Of a DNA stretch of 64,000 nucleotides, positions 26,322-35,824 are shown piece after piece. Position numbers and translations under genes: made by a program. Origin of the DNA: Pseudomonas deceptionensis (lineage in GTDB: Bacteria; Pseudomonadota; Gammaproteobacteria; Pseudomonadales; Pseudomonadaceae); assembly GCF_900106095.1 (NCBI RefSeq), contig NZ_FNUD01000002.1:4981501-5045500 (forward strand), written 5' to 3'. Every line of letters begins with the position of its first letter. Position 1 is the stretch's first letter. The notes beneath the pieces are model-generated. The model searched no databases. It saw only the letters and a program-made list of their open reading frames with translations, and was not told the origin of the DNA.

Positions 26322-26789
26322 ATGATCAACGCTCGCTTGTTACAACGCATGGTGGATGCGTCCCAGGACGGCATTGTGGTCGCCGAACAAGAGGGCGAAG
26401 ACAACATTCTGATTTATGTGAACAACGCCTTTGAAGCCCTTACCGGCTACAGCCGCGACGATATCCTGTATCAGGACTGCCGCTTTTTGCAGGCCGGCGA
26501 CCGTGACCAGTGTGGCCTGAAGCTGATCCGCGAAGCCATCGCCAGCGGGCAGCCAACCCGCCAGGTACTGCGCAACTACCGCAAGGACGGTACGCACTTC
26601 TGGAATGAGCTGTCGATCACGCCGGTGTTCAACGAAAGCGACAAGCTGACGTACTTCATTGGTGTGCAAAAGGATGTCACCCAACAGGTCAAGGCAGAGC
26701 AGCGGGTCGCGCAGCTCGAAGCCCAGCTGGCCGCGGTACAGGCCGAACTGCTGGCACTCAAGGCGACGAGCGGATCAAACAAAAGGTAA
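26322..26789 (+). CDS. Short LOV-domain blue-light photoreceptor
   Basis: A 155-residue protein made of one PAS/LOV domain (residues 1 to about 120) and a C-terminal coiled helix (about 125-150). The flavin-adduct cysteine is Cys53 in QDCRFLQAGDRDQ, the family motif GxNCRFLQ with Asp in place of Asn. NYRKDGTHFWNELSITPV and YFIGVQKDVT complete the LOV signature. It is very close in length and sequence to the P. putida short LOV proteins (PpSB1/PpSB2), which bind FMN and form a long-lived blue-light adduct. It has no output domain, so it would signal through a partner, most likely the LitR-type regulator nearby. Confidence 0.95.
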   Translation: MINARLLQRMVDASQDGIVVAEQEGEDNILIYVNNAFEALTGYSRDDILYQDCRFLQAGDRDQCGLKLIREAIASGQPTRQVLRNYRKDGTHFWNELSITPVFNESDKLTYFIGVQKDVTQQVKAEQRVAQLEAQLAAVQAELLALKATSGSNKR

Positions 26790-26848
26790 AAATTGCGGTC
26801 AGATACTTGCTGACCCGATTTTTCAGACCTTTTTTGAGCCCCACCCCC

Positions 26849-27454
26849 ATGTCCCACGATGCCCTTTTGACTCAGGACGAACTGGATTTCATCCAAACGA
26901 TGCACCAGAACCCGCTGCTGAACAGGCGGGATGCGTCGTCCAGCCTGATGGTCAATGGGGTGTCGCAAATCCGTGATTTGCTGACACGGCTGGCCGCCCA
27001 CGAACAAGTCACGATCCTGGCGCAATTTGACAACCAGCAAATGAGTTTTCCGCTGCGCCTGGTGGAGGACGAGTTCCACGCCCAGCATCTTCAACTGGGG
27101 GTTCCAAGCATCTTCGAAGACGGTCCTAAGGCCCGCCCCTGGCGCCTGACGCTGGCCGAGCCGGTGCCACTGGAGAACATCCGGGGCAAGGCCGGGCACC
27201 TGTGGATCACCGAAATGTCGTTCAAGGGGGTACTGGTTGAGATGCGGCACGACAGCCCGCCACCCCGCCAGTTCGCACAGTGGTTCAGCCCCGACGGATA
27301 TGAACGGATTGCCCTGCGCGGCACCCTCGAGCGCAAGACTGAGCTGGGGTTGTACGCCTACCGTCTAAGCCAGCGGGACAAGGGCGAAACCGAGCGGTTG
27401 CGCCAGTACATCCTGCAACAACACCGCCTGGCCCATCCAAGCCTGCACGTCTGA
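26849..27454 (+). CDS. Uncharacterised protein with PilZ-like C-terminal part
   Basis: A 201-residue soluble protein. The ATG at 26849 is used; upstream in-frame residues are not supported. The N-terminal half is helical and the second half has HLWITEMSFKGVLVEM, resembling the D/N-x-S-x-x-G strand of PilZ domains, but I see no clear RxxxR c-di-GMP motif, so binding is uncertain. It follows the LOV gene by 60 bases on the same strand and converges with the LitR-type gene (seven bases between stops). Its function is unknown; a link to light signalling is inference. Confidence 0.75.
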   Translation: MSHDALLTQDELDFIQTMHQNPLLNRRDASSSLMVNGVSQIRDLLTRLAAHEQVTILAQFDNQQMSFPLRLVEDEFHAQHLQLGVPSIFEDGPKARPWRLTLAEPVPLENIRGKAGHLWITEMSFKGVLVEMRHDSPPPRQFAQWFSPDGYERIALRGTLERKTELGLYAYRLSQRDKGETERLRQYILQQHRLAHPSLHV

Positions 27455-27460
27455 CACCGG

Positions 27461-28393
27461 TCAGCTGCCCAGGATTGCCTTGAGATCGGCGTCCAGACGC
27501 TGGTTCATCAGCCGGGCCTCGCTGCCCAGGCAAGCAATGGACGAATCGGCCAGCGCCTCTTGGGCCAGGTTTGCCCCCTCCCCCGCCAACGACACCGAGC
27601 AGTTCAAGGTTTGCGCCAGCCGCATCAGCCTGCGCTGGTGCGCCGTGCCCAGCGCATGGCTGGCAAACAGCACCACGGCCTGGGGCTCCAGCTTCTGGCA
27701 AATCAGCGACAGCTCATCCAATGGCTGACCGATGGCCAGCACCCTGACCACCCGTTCATTACGCGTCAGCAGCAAGCCTGCCACCAGCAGTTCCAGCTCG
27801 CGACACAGCCCGGGCATCGCCACCACGATCACACACTGCCGGGCACCCGCCGCCTGCAATTGCAGGCGATGCTGCACCCGCCCGCGCAAAAACCCATCCA
27901 GCATCAACCATTCGCTGGTGTGGCCAAAAACATCCTGAGTTCTGAGCAACTGCTGCCACAGCGGCAGGAAAATCCCCTGAAACACGATTTCTGCCGGGTA
28001 GCTGGAAAAAATCTGCCCATACAGGCGCTCCAGCTCCGGTTCGTTGAATGTCGTGAGGGCGCTGCTGATCCGGGCTTGCCAGTCGCCATACTCGCTGGCA
28101 ACAGGCGGCGGGTTGTCGGCGGGCGGGGTATTCGCGAGTAATTGCGCGACTTTGCTGACGGCAACCCCACGCTCAAGCCAGCCCATGACCCGGCGAATTG
28201 CCTCAATATCGGTCATTGAGTACAGGCGATGCCCACTTTCGGTGCGTTTTGGTTCGATCAAACCATAACGCCGCTCCCAGGCGCGCAGTGTCACCGGGTT
28301 GATGCCCGTGAGCCTAGCCACTTCCCGGATCGGGTAGAGACCTTGGCAATCATCAGCCAGTGTAATGGGCTCAGCTTCAGTAATTACGGGCAT
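27461..28393 (-). CDS. MerR/LitR-type regulator with a B12-binding-like domain lacking the cobalamin histidine
   Basis: A 310-residue regulator. An N-terminal MerR HTH (YPIREVARLTGINPVTLRAWERRYGL) is followed by a domain resembling the helical cap and cobalamin domain of LitR/CarH (QIFSSYPAEIVFQGIFLPLWQQL and AARQCVIVVAMPGLCRELELLVAGL). The cobalamin-coordinating DxHxxG-type histidine is not present at the expected place. This fits class II LitR proteins, which do not bind B12 and respond to light through a short LOV partner. The ATG at 28393 is chosen; an upstream in-frame extension is not supported. Confidence 0.85.
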   Translation of the reverse strand: MPVITEAEPITLADDCQGLYPIREVARLTGINPVTLRAWERRYGLIEPKRTESGHRLYSMTDIEAIRRVMGWLERGVAVSKVAQLLANTPPADNPPPVASEYGDWQARISSALTTFNEPELERLYGQIFSSYPAEIVFQGIFLPLWQQLLRTQDVFGHTSEWLMLDGFLRGRVQHRLQLQAAGARQCVIVVAMPGLCRELELLVAGLLLTRNERVVRVLAIGQPLDELSLICQKLEPQAVVLFASHALGTAHQRRLMRLAQTLNCSVSLAGEGANLAQEALADSSIACLGSEARLMNQRLDADLKAILGS

Positions 28394-28460
28394 TGGGAAG
28401 GCACAATTTGCAGTAGATGGGCGCATTCTACGCTCCATTTCCTGTGAGCGCCCCCGCTCC

Positions 28461-28592
28461 CGTAGCAGCTGCCGAAGGCTGCGTCCGGTTGCGAAGCGAC
28501 TGTGAATTCTGAGTTCTGGTTTAACTGGTTGAACGCATTGAATGGATTTACGACGGCTTCGCCGCCGGACGCAGCCTTCGGCAGCTGCTACG
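28461..28592. repeat. REP-like inverted doublet between litR-type gene and the ABM-domain gene
   Basis: The units CGTAGCAGCTGCCGAAGGC and GGACGCAGCCTTCGGCAGC are inverted copies flanking a spacer rich in smaller hairpins. It is a variant of the GTAGCCGCTG family with CAGCTG in place of CCGCTG. It sits in the divergent intergenic region of 321 bases (28394-28714), which otherwise shows no gene; promoters for both neighbours must lie outside it. Confidence 0.8.
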
Positions 28593-28714
28593 CAAGCTAA
28601 AACCGCTGCACTCAGGAACGATACTTGCTTGTTTTCCATCACTCAGCCCACCACCCCGGCGCTGTGTTTTGTGTTTGCCCTACCCGGGCAACATCAGCCT
28701 CATGGAGATACACA

Positions 28715-29284
28715 ATGTCTACCTCCCCCGTCACGTTGATGGTCGCGCGCCGTGTTGCCAAAGGCCGCTATCAGGAGTTGATCGCCTGGCTGCATGAAGG
28801 CGAACAGTTGGCCACGGACTTTTCCGGCTACCTGGGCTCCGGCGTACTGGCCCCGCCTCCGGGCGACGACGAGTTCCAAATCATTTTTCGCTTTGCCGAC
28901 GAATCCACACTGCACGCCTGGGAGCACTCCGTGTCGCGCAAGGCCTGGTTACTGCGCGGCAGTGACTTGTTCGCCAACCCTTCAGAGCATCGGGTCAGAG
29001 GTATTGACGGCTGGTTTGGCGCTGCCGGGCAGCGGCCCCCACGCTGGAAGCAAGCGGTTGCCATTTGGCTGGCCTTCTTCCCCGTCTCGCTGTTGTTCAA
29101 CTTTGTGTGCGCCCCTTTACTGGCCGAGTTGAGCCTGGTGCCACGGGTTCTGGTCAGCACCCTGGCCCTGACGCCCCTGATGGTTTATCTGTTTATTCCA
29201 CTGTCGACCCATTTGCTGGCCGGCTGGCTGCACAGCACGCCAAACAAACCTTTGCGCAGTACTGTCGCGACTCACCGCAACTAA
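28715..29284 (+). CDS. Antibiotic-biosynthesis-monooxygenase-domain membrane protein
   Basis: A 189-residue protein. The N-terminal ABM/dimeric alpha-beta-barrel domain (about 1-95, TLMVARRVAKGRYQELIAWL) is followed by two hydrophobic helices (about 113-135 and 140-165) that anchor it to the inner membrane. GGAG precedes the ATG. It is divergent from the LitR-type gene and leads into folM. Proteins of this type are annotated as putative antibiotic biosynthesis monooxygenases, but their real activity is unknown. Confidence 0.85.
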   Translation: MSTSPVTLMVARRVAKGRYQELIAWLHEGEQLATDFSGYLGSGVLAPPPGDDEFQIIFRFADESTLHAWEHSVSRKAWLLRGSDLFANPSEHRVRGIDGWFGAAGQRPPRWKQAVAIWLAFFPVSLLFNFVCAPLLAELSLVPRVLVSTLALTPLMVYLFIPLSTHLLAGWLHSTPNKPLRSTVATHRN

Positions 29285-29372
29285 ACCTGGGCTTGGGCGT
29301 TACGTCGCGGACGCTGGTATAGTTTTGCCATTGCGCCGCGACTGTTTCCGGCTTACCTGCTCCGAGTCCGTC

Positions 29373-30083
29373 ATGCCCACTTCTTCTGCTCCAATCCTGA
29401 TCACTGGTGCCGGCCAACGCATCGGCCTGCATTGTGCACAGCAGCTGCTGGCAGACGGCTACCCGGTGATTTTCACCTATCGCAGCGAAAAGCCTGGCGT
29501 GCAAACCCTGCGAGATCTGGGCGCTACCGGGTTGTTTGCCGATTTCTCGAGCGAGGCCGGCATTCTCGATTTCATCCGAAGCCTTGAAAAGCACACCGAC
29601 AGCCTGCGGGCGATTGTCCACAACGCCTCGGCCTGGCTGGCAGAAACGCCAGAAACACACACCAGCGCCTTCATGCAGATGTTCAGCGTGCACATGCTCG
29701 CGCCGTACCTGATCAACCTGCATTGCAGCGAGTTGCTCAAGCGTTCGAACCCGGCGGATATCGTACATATCAGTGATGACGTGACGCGCAAGGGCAGTAG
29801 CAAGCACATTGCCTATTGCGCCACCAAAGCCGGGCTCGAAAGCCTGACCTTGTCATTCGCAGCTAAACTGGCGCCACAGATCAAAGTCAACGGTATCGCC
29901 CCGGCCATGCTGTTGTTCAACCCTGACGACGATGCGGCGTACCGCACCAAAGCGCTGGCCAAATCTGCGCTGGGCAAAGAACCCGGCGCAGAGGTGATCT
30001 ACCAGAGCCTGCGCTATCTGCTGGACAACCCCCATGTGACCGGCACTACCCTGACCGTCAATGGCGGCCGGCATCTCAAATAA
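29373..30083 (+). CDS. folM: Dihydromonapterin reductase FolM
   Basis: A 236-residue short-chain dehydrogenase. The cofactor loop is ITGAGQRIGLHCAQQ and the active-site YxxxK is in YCATKAG. FolM reduces dihydromonapterin to tetrahydromonapterin with NADPH, the cofactor of phenylalanine hydroxylase in Pseudomonas. The context folM-folE-folX supports the name. The ATG at 29373 is the first that precedes the Rossmann fold. Confidence 0.93.
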   Translation: MPTSSAPILITGAGQRIGLHCAQQLLADGYPVIFTYRSEKPGVQTLRDLGATGLFADFSSEAGILDFIRSLEKHTDSLRAIVHNASAWLAETPETHTSAFMQMFSVHMLAPYLINLHCSELLKRSNPADIVHISDDVTRKGSSKHIAYCATKAGLESLTLSFAAKLAPQIKVNGIAPAMLLFNPDDDAAYRTKALAKSALGKEPGAEVIYQSLRYLLDNPHVTGTTLTVNGGRHLK

Positions 30084-30107
30084 GCCGCCCCGCGAGGAAG
30101 TATTTTC

Positions 30108-30668
30108 ATGAGCGTATTACTGCCCGGGTATTACCGCGACATCCTTATTGGCCTGGGTGAGAACCCGGACCGCGAAGGTTTGGTCGACACCCCAAAGCGT
30201 GCGGCCAAGGCCATGCAGTACCTGTGTCAGGGTTACGACCAGAGCCTGGAGACCATCGTCAACGGCGCCCTGTTCGCCTCCGACAGTGACGAAATGGTAA
30301 TAGTCGCCAACATCGAGCTGTACTCGCTCTGCGAGCATCACTTGCTGCCGTTTATCGGCAAGGCCCATGTGGCCTATATCCCGACCGGCAAAGTCCTGGG
30401 GCTGTCGAAAATTGCCCGCATTGTCGACATGTTTGCCCGGCGCCTGCAGATCCAGGAAAACCTCACCCGGGAAATCGCCGATGCCATTGAGGGCGTCACC
30501 CAGGCCGCAGGCGTGGCCGTGGTGATTGAAGCCAAACACATGTGCATGATGATGCGCGGCGTGGAAAAACAGAATTCGACCATGAACACCTCGGTCATGC
30601 TGGGCGCATTTCGCGAACCGAGCACCCGCATGGAGTTCTTGCAATTGATTGGACGGAGCAAGTCGTAA
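30108..30668 (+). CDS. folE: GTP cyclohydrolase I
   Basis: A 186-residue FolE: GTP to 7,8-dihydroneopterin triphosphate, the first step of pterin/folate synthesis. The zinc and catalytic motif is [20 protein letters not shown] (about 73-92) and the C-terminal [11 protein letters not shown] is typical. GAGGAAG precedes the ATG, and its stop overlaps the folX start (TAATG). It starts 24 bases after folM, so the operon folM-folE-folX is compact. Confidence 0.97.
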   Translation: MSVLLPGYYRDILIGLGENPDREGLVDTPKRAAKAMQYLCQGYDQSLETIVNGALFASDSDEMVIVANIELYSLCEHHLLPFIGKAHVAYIPTGKVLGLSKIARIVDMFARRLQIQENLTREIADAIEGVTQAAGVAVVIEAKHMCMMMRGVEKQNSTMNTSVMLGAFREPSTRMEFLQLIGRSKS

Positions 30669-31054
30669 TGCCACAACTTCAGCCTGGAATGGCCCGTATT
30701 CGCGTCAAGGACCTGTGCCTGCGCACGTTTATCGGGATCAATGAGGATGAGATCCTCAACAAGCAGGATGTGTTGATCAACCTCACCATCCTCTATGCGG
30801 CGCAGGAGGCGGTGCGTGACAACGACATCGACCATGCGCTCAATTACCGGACCATCACCAAGGCCGTGATCCATCATGTCGAAGAAAACCGCTTCGCCCT
30901 GCTGGAGCGCCTGACCCAGGAGCTGCTGGACCTGGTGATGGCCAACACGGCTGTGCTGTATGCCGAAGTTGAAGTCGACAAGCCGCACGCGCTGCGTTTT
31001 GCCGAGTCGGTATCGATAACGCTGGCGGCCAGCCGCCAGACTGCAACCTCTTGA
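30668..31054 (+). CDS. folX: Dihydroneopterin triphosphate 2'-epimerase FolX
   Basis: A 128-residue FolX/FolB-type aldolase-fold protein ([43 protein letters not shown]). FolX epimerises dihydroneopterin triphosphate to the monapterin form, which FolM then reduces. The ATG overlaps the folE stop by one base. The FolB branch of folate synthesis would be elsewhere; the neighbours folM and folE favour FolX. Confidence 0.9.
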   Translation: MPQLQPGMARIRVKDLCLRTFIGINEDEILNKQDVLINLTILYAAQEAVRDNDIDHALNYRTITKAVIHHVEENRFALLERLTQELLDLVMANTAVLYAEVEVDKPHALRFAESVSITLAASRQTATS

Positions 31055-31068
31055 CCCCGGTGACCCCC

Positions 31069-31365
31069 ATGACGCCACAAGAACAGCTTGAACTGGAGGC
31101 GGCCGCCTTTCGCCGCCTTGTCGCACATCTGGACAGTCGCAAGGACGTGCAGAACATTGACCTGATGAACCTCTCGGGTTTCTGTCGCAATTGCCTGTCC
31201 AAGTGGTACAAGGCCGCGGCTGACGAGCGTCAGATCGACCTCAGCCTCGATGACGCCCGCGAAGTGGTGTACGGCATGCCGTATGCCGAGTGGAAATCCC
31301 AATACCAGAAAGAAGCCAGCGCCGAACAATCGGCGGCGTTTGCCCAAGGAAAAAAGCATGACTGA
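31069..31365 (+). CDS. DUF1244-family protein
   Basis: A 98-residue protein of the DUF1244 family, with the conserved core NLSGFCRNCLSKWYKAAADE carrying a CxxC pair and REVVYGMPYAEWKSQYQ. Its function is unknown. The ATG at 31069 fits the family start; an earlier in-frame ATG at 31051 is possible. It overlaps the next gene by eight bases, so both share the pterin operon message. Confidence 0.88.
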   Translation: MTPQEQLELEAAAFRRLVAHLDSRKDVQNIDLMNLSGFCRNCLSKWYKAAADERQIDLSLDDAREVVYGMPYAEWKSQYQKEASAEQSAAFAQGKKHD

Positions 31366-31699
31366 TCTGAACACCCTGCGCGCCAGCCTCAACAGCGGCG
31401 AACACGCCTTTGCCGACACCCTGGCGTTTATCGCAGCGCACTACGATTACCAGCCGCAAGCGTTCAACAACGGCGGCGTAGAAAACGCGGCCGGGCAAAA
31501 CGAAGGTTCGTGCAAGACTCTGGGCCTGGCCCTGCTGGAAGGCTTGAGTGATCAGGAGGCGCTATTGGCGTTTGGCGAGCATTACCGCTCGGTACTGGCC
31601 ACCCCCGAAGGCACTGACCACAGCAATATCCGTGCGCTGATTGACCACGGTCTGGCCGGTGTGAAGTTCGAAGCCCAACCGCTGACGCGCAAGGCGTAA
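31358..31699 (+). CDS. HopJ-family protein
   Basis: A 113-residue member of the HopJ type III effector family (FNNGGVENAAGQNEGSCKT). Despite the name, such proteins are found in most Pseudomonas without type III secretion and sit beside DUF1244 genes, so a housekeeping role is more likely. The product is soluble and without a signal peptide. It ends the fol operon and is followed by a REP doublet and a terminator. Confidence 0.88.
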   Translation: MTDLNTLRASLNSGEHAFADTLAFIAAHYDYQPQAFNNGGVENAAGQNEGSCKTLGLALLEGLSDQEALLAFGEHYRSVLATPEGTDHSNIRALIDHGLAGVKFEAQPLTRKA

Positions 31700-31707
31700 C
31701 ACCAAAC

Positions 31708-31798
31708 TGTAGCCGCTGCCGAAGGCTGCGATAAGGTTCGAAGAACCTTCAAAAACGGGCGGCTGCGCCCCCCATCGCAGCCTTCGGCAGCGGCTACA
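31708..31798. repeat. REP doublet after hopJ
   Basis: Inverted pair of the GTAGCCGCTGCCGAAGGC unit, nine bases after the hopJ stop and before the terminator at 31824. Both lie between convergent hopJ and trxB. Confidence 0.88.
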
Positions 31799-31823
31799 GT
31801 TTGTGGGGTTGGCACAAGACACA

Positions 31824-31851
31824 AAAAAACCGGCCAAGGCCGGTTTTTTTG
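31824..31851. terminator. Bidirectional terminator between hopJ and trxB
   Basis: CCGGCC / GGCCGG stem with an A run before and a T run after, so it can stop transcripts from both directions. Confidence 0.9.
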
Positions 31852-31864
31852 TTGGGGCGGGCTA

Positions 31865-32830
<966 letters not shown>

Positions 32831-33136
32831 TCACTCCTATGACCGCCCGCATTGAAACCGGGTCGGAACGCCGCTTTACCGGCTGGAATAAAAAAACTTT
32901 AAACCTGCTCAGGCAAAGCCTGAAATTCGCAGATCCTGAAAAATATGGGTGAAGCTTATAGAGGCCGCAGAGAGTAAGGAAATACGCATTAACAATCCAG
33001 CTCATAGCAGGTCTCTATGTAGTCGAATTCGATTTTAGACGGCTTTGTTACAGTTATTGTCGATACAGCGACAAGGCTTTCGTCCTACAGATAAAGCCGT
33101 TAAGGTCGCCCGGTTTCCCACTGCTCGGAGCTCTCT

Positions 33137-33895
33137 ATGCCCGCCCCCGTTCTGTCTGGCCCTCAGTATCTGCGTGAAGGCCTAAAGTTGGTACTCAGCC
33201 CCGGCCTGCGCTTGTTCGTGCTGCTGCCGTTGCTGACCAATCTGGTGCTGTTCGTCGGGTTGATTTATTTCGCCGGGCATCAGTTCAGCCTCTGGGTCGA
33301 TGCCTTGATGCCCTCGCTGCCCGGCTGGCTCAGTTTTCTCAACTACGTGTTATGGCCACTGTTCGTGGTGCTGGTGGCACTGATGGTGTTTTTCACCTTC
33401 ACCATGCTGGCCAATATCATTGCTGCGCCGTTCAACGGATTTCTCGCGGAAAAAGTCGAAGCCGTCGTGCGCGGAATCGATAACTCCCCCCCCTTCAGCT
33501 GGGCCGAGCTGGCTGCCATGGTGCCCCGCACCCTGGCCCGGGAGATGCGCAAGCTGGGCTATTTCTTGCCTCGGGCCATTGCGCTGCTGATCCTCTCGTT
33601 CATTCCGGTGCTCAACCTGATCGCGGCACCGCTTTGGCTGCTGTTCGGGATCTGGATGATGGCCATTCAGTACATCGACTACCCGGCCGACAACCACAAG
33701 CTGGGCTGGAACGAGATGCTTGCCTGGCTGCGCGAGAAGCGCTGGCAGAGCATGAGTTTCGGCGGCATCGTCTATCTGGCACTGCTGATCCCGGTGGTCA
33801 ACGTGCTGATGATGCCTGCTGCCGTGGCCGGGGCGACCCTGTTCTGGGTGCGTGAACGCGGCGACGAAGCGCTGGCAGCGTCCGGTCGCAGCTAA
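33137..33895 (+). CDS. cysZ: Sulfate transporter CysZ
   Basis: A 252-residue inner-membrane protein of the CysZ/EI24 family, a high-affinity sulfate channel supplying cysteine synthesis. Hydrophobic helices occur at about 27-50, 70-95, 145-172 and 205-230, and the family motif [12 protein letters not shown] starts the protein. GGAG lies just before the ATG. The neighbouring trxB supplies reducing power for sulfate reduction. cysD and cysNC are 6-8 kb away in this window. Confidence 0.94.
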   Translation: MPAPVLSGPQYLREGLKLVLSPGLRLFVLLPLLTNLVLFVGLIYFAGHQFSLWVDALMPSLPGWLSFLNYVLWPLFVVLVALMVFFTFTMLANIIAAPFNGFLAEKVEAVVRGIDNSPPFSWAELAAMVPRTLAREMRKLGYFLPRAIALLILSFIPVLNLIAAPLWLLFGIWMMAIQYIDYPADNHKLGWNEMLAWLREKRWQSMSFGGIVYLALLIPVVNVLMMPAAVAGATLFWVRERGDEALAASGRS

Positions 33896-33959
33896 CGGCT
33901 TCATAAATTCATCATCACCGTGACATATGGGCGTCATGGCCCCCAAGCACACTGGGGCC

Positions 33960-35144
33960 ATGACCACAGCCCTGCACATCGCCCTGATCACCGAAACCTT
34001 CCCGCCCGAAATCAACGGTGTGGCCAATACCCTTGGCCAGCTGTGCAATGGCTTGCGTGCACGCAATCACCATGTAGAGCTGGTGCGCCCGCGCCAGGCC
34101 GACGATGGAGACCTGCGCAGCAACGACGAGTTGATGCTCTGCCGGGGCGGGGCATTACCCGGCTACCCGGGACTGCAATGGGGCCTGACATCCACCCACC
34201 GCCTGACAAAACGCTGGCGCCAACAACCTCCTGATGTGATCTATATCGCCACAGAGGGACCACTGGGCCTGTGCGCATTACGCGTCGCGCGGCGTTTGGG
34301 CATTACGGTGGTCACGGGCTTTCACACCAATTTCCAGCAGTACTTGAGCCAATATGGACTGGGCCTGCTTACCCGCGCGCTGACCCACTACCTGCGCTGG
34401 TTCCATAACCGTTCGGCATTAACCCTCGTCCCCAGCACCAGCCAGCGCCTGGAACTTGCACGCCGGCATTTTGAACGCCTGGAGCTGCTCGAACGGGGTG
34501 TCGACAGTCAGCTGTTCAGCCCCGCAAAACGCCAGAATGGGTTGCGCCACAGCTGGGGCCTCAGAGACAACGATATTGCGCTGTTGCATGTCGGGCGCCT
34601 GGCACCGGAGAAAAACCTCGGCGCCCTCAAGCGCTGCCTTGATGCACTGCAAGCCCGTTACCCGACGCGACGCTTCAAGTTGATCGTGGTGGGCGACGGG
34701 TCAAAACGCGCAGCACTGGAAGCCTCGTTGCCTGAGGCGATTTTTTGCGGGCAACAGTCCGGGGAAGCGCTGGCGCGGCACTACGCCAGCGGGGATGTGT
34801 TTTTGTTTCCGAGCCTGAGTGAGACATTCGGTAATGTGGTGCTCGAAGCTCAGGCCTCGGGGCTGGGCGTGGTGGCGTATGACGAGGCCGCGGCGGGCCA
34901 GCATATTCGCCACGGCTACAACGGCGTGCTGGCCATGCCTGGCGATGAATACGCCTGGATCGAAGCCGCGTGCTGGTTGCTGGAAGACCCCGAAACCTTG
35001 CGCACCCTGCGCCTTAATGCGCGCCGCCATGCCAGCCGCCAAGGCTGGCCGAGGGTCATAGAGCAGTTCGAAAGCCAATTGCACCGGGCTTGCCAGGGCT
35101 GCGCAAGCGAAGCTCTGGTGCAGATCGAATCGAAAAAAACTTGA
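33960..35144 (+). CDS. Family 4 glycosyltransferase (GT-B fold)
   Basis: A 394-residue glycosyltransferase. The start at 33960 (MTTALHIALITETFPPEINGV) matches the family N-terminus; an ATG at 33927 is also in frame. The C-terminal GT4 domain has LLHVGRLAPEKNLG and the nucleotide-sugar motif FPSLSETFGNVVLEAQASGLGVV (about 282-304) with the E-x7-E pair. It resembles PimB/MgtA-type enzymes that add sugar to lipids. It follows cysZ with about 65 bases between, but no link is evident. The acceptor is unknown. Confidence 0.9.
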   Translation: MTTALHIALITETFPPEINGVANTLGQLCNGLRARNHHVELVRPRQADDGDLRSNDELMLCRGGALPGYPGLQWGLTSTHRLTKRWRQQPPDVIYIATEGPLGLCALRVARRLGITVVTGFHTNFQQYLSQYGLGLLTRALTHYLRWFHNRSALTLVPSTSQRLELARRHFERLELLERGVDSQLFSPAKRQNGLRHSWGLRDNDIALLHVGRLAPEKNLGALKRCLDALQARYPTRRFKLIVVGDGSKRAALEASLPEAIFCGQQSGEALARHYASGDVFLFPSLSETFGNVVLEAQASGLGVVAYDEAAAGQHIRHGYNGVLAMPGDEYAWIEAACWLLEDPETLRTLRLNARRHASRQGWPRVIEQFESQLHRACQGCASEALVQIESKKT

Positions 35145-35195
35145 ACCAGGGCCGGTTGAGGTTTGGCTATCGGCCCTTCGGGGCGCGTGTCACAA

Positions 35196-35690
35196 CTAAA
35201 CGTCAACAGCCCCCAGGGACTTTTCAATCGCCAGGATTACCGTTGCATCGTCGGGTGCGGTGCGCGGTGAGAAGCGCGCCAGCACCCGGCCGTCCTGACC
35301 GACCAGGAATTTCTCGAAGTTCCAGGTGATATCCCCTTCAAACTCCGCCCCTTCGCCTGCCAGCAAACGATAAAGCTGATGACGGTCAGGCCCGTTGACG
35401 TCCAGCTTGCTGCTCAGCGGGAAGCTGACGCCGTAGTTGAGGCTGCAAAACGCTTGAATCTCTTGCTCGGTACCCGGCTCTTGCCCAGCGAACTGGTTGC
35501 AGGGCACACCCAATACGCTGAAGCCCTGGCCCTTGTACTGCTGATAGAGGTTTTCCAGCGCCGCATATTGCGGCGTCAAACCACATTTGGAGGCGACGTT
35601 GACCACCAGCACCACGTTGCCCTTGAAAGTGCCCAAGGGCAGTGGCTGGCCGCTCAGTGTGTCTAAGATCAGGTCGTGAAAAGCACTCAT
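35196..35690 (-). CDS. Glutathione peroxidase (thiol peroxidase)
   Basis: A 164-residue GPx/BtuE-type peroxidase that reduces hydroperoxides with glutathione or thioredoxin. The catalytic Cys in NVASKCGLTPQY, the Gln in GVPCNQFAGQEPG and the Trp in WNFEKFLVG form the active site. GGAG precedes the ATG at 35690. It uses cysteine rather than selenocysteine. Confidence 0.95.
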   Translation of the reverse strand: MSAFHDLILDTLSGQPLPLGTFKGNVVLVVNVASKCGLTPQYAALENLYQQYKGQGFSVLGVPCNQFAGQEPGTEQEIQAFCSLNYGVSFPLSSKLDVNGPDRHQLYRLLAGEGAEFEGDITWNFEKFLVGQDGRVLARFSPRTAPDDATVILAIEKSLGAVDV

Positions 35691-35764
35691 GACGGACTCC
35701 AAAATTCGCGGTCTATGTTCAGACAATCGCTCAATATGCCGATTGCCATAATCATCAATGATGC

Positions 35765-35791
35765 AAAAAGGCGCCCGTAGGCGCCTTTTTT
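35765..35791 (-). terminator. Terminator of slyD
   Basis: GGCGCC / GGCGCC stem (reading AAAAAGGCGCC...GGCGCCTTTTTT) with a T run on the minus strand, 34 bases after the slyD stop. It may work on both strands. Confidence 0.85.
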
Positions 35792-35824
35792 AAGCTAGTT
35801 CACACGTGAGCTTAGCAGCACTTG

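Noticed and set aside
31358..31699. HopJ-like gene as a sign of type III secretion
   Set aside because: The family is common in Pseudomonas without secretion systems, and no hrp genes or hrp box are in the window.
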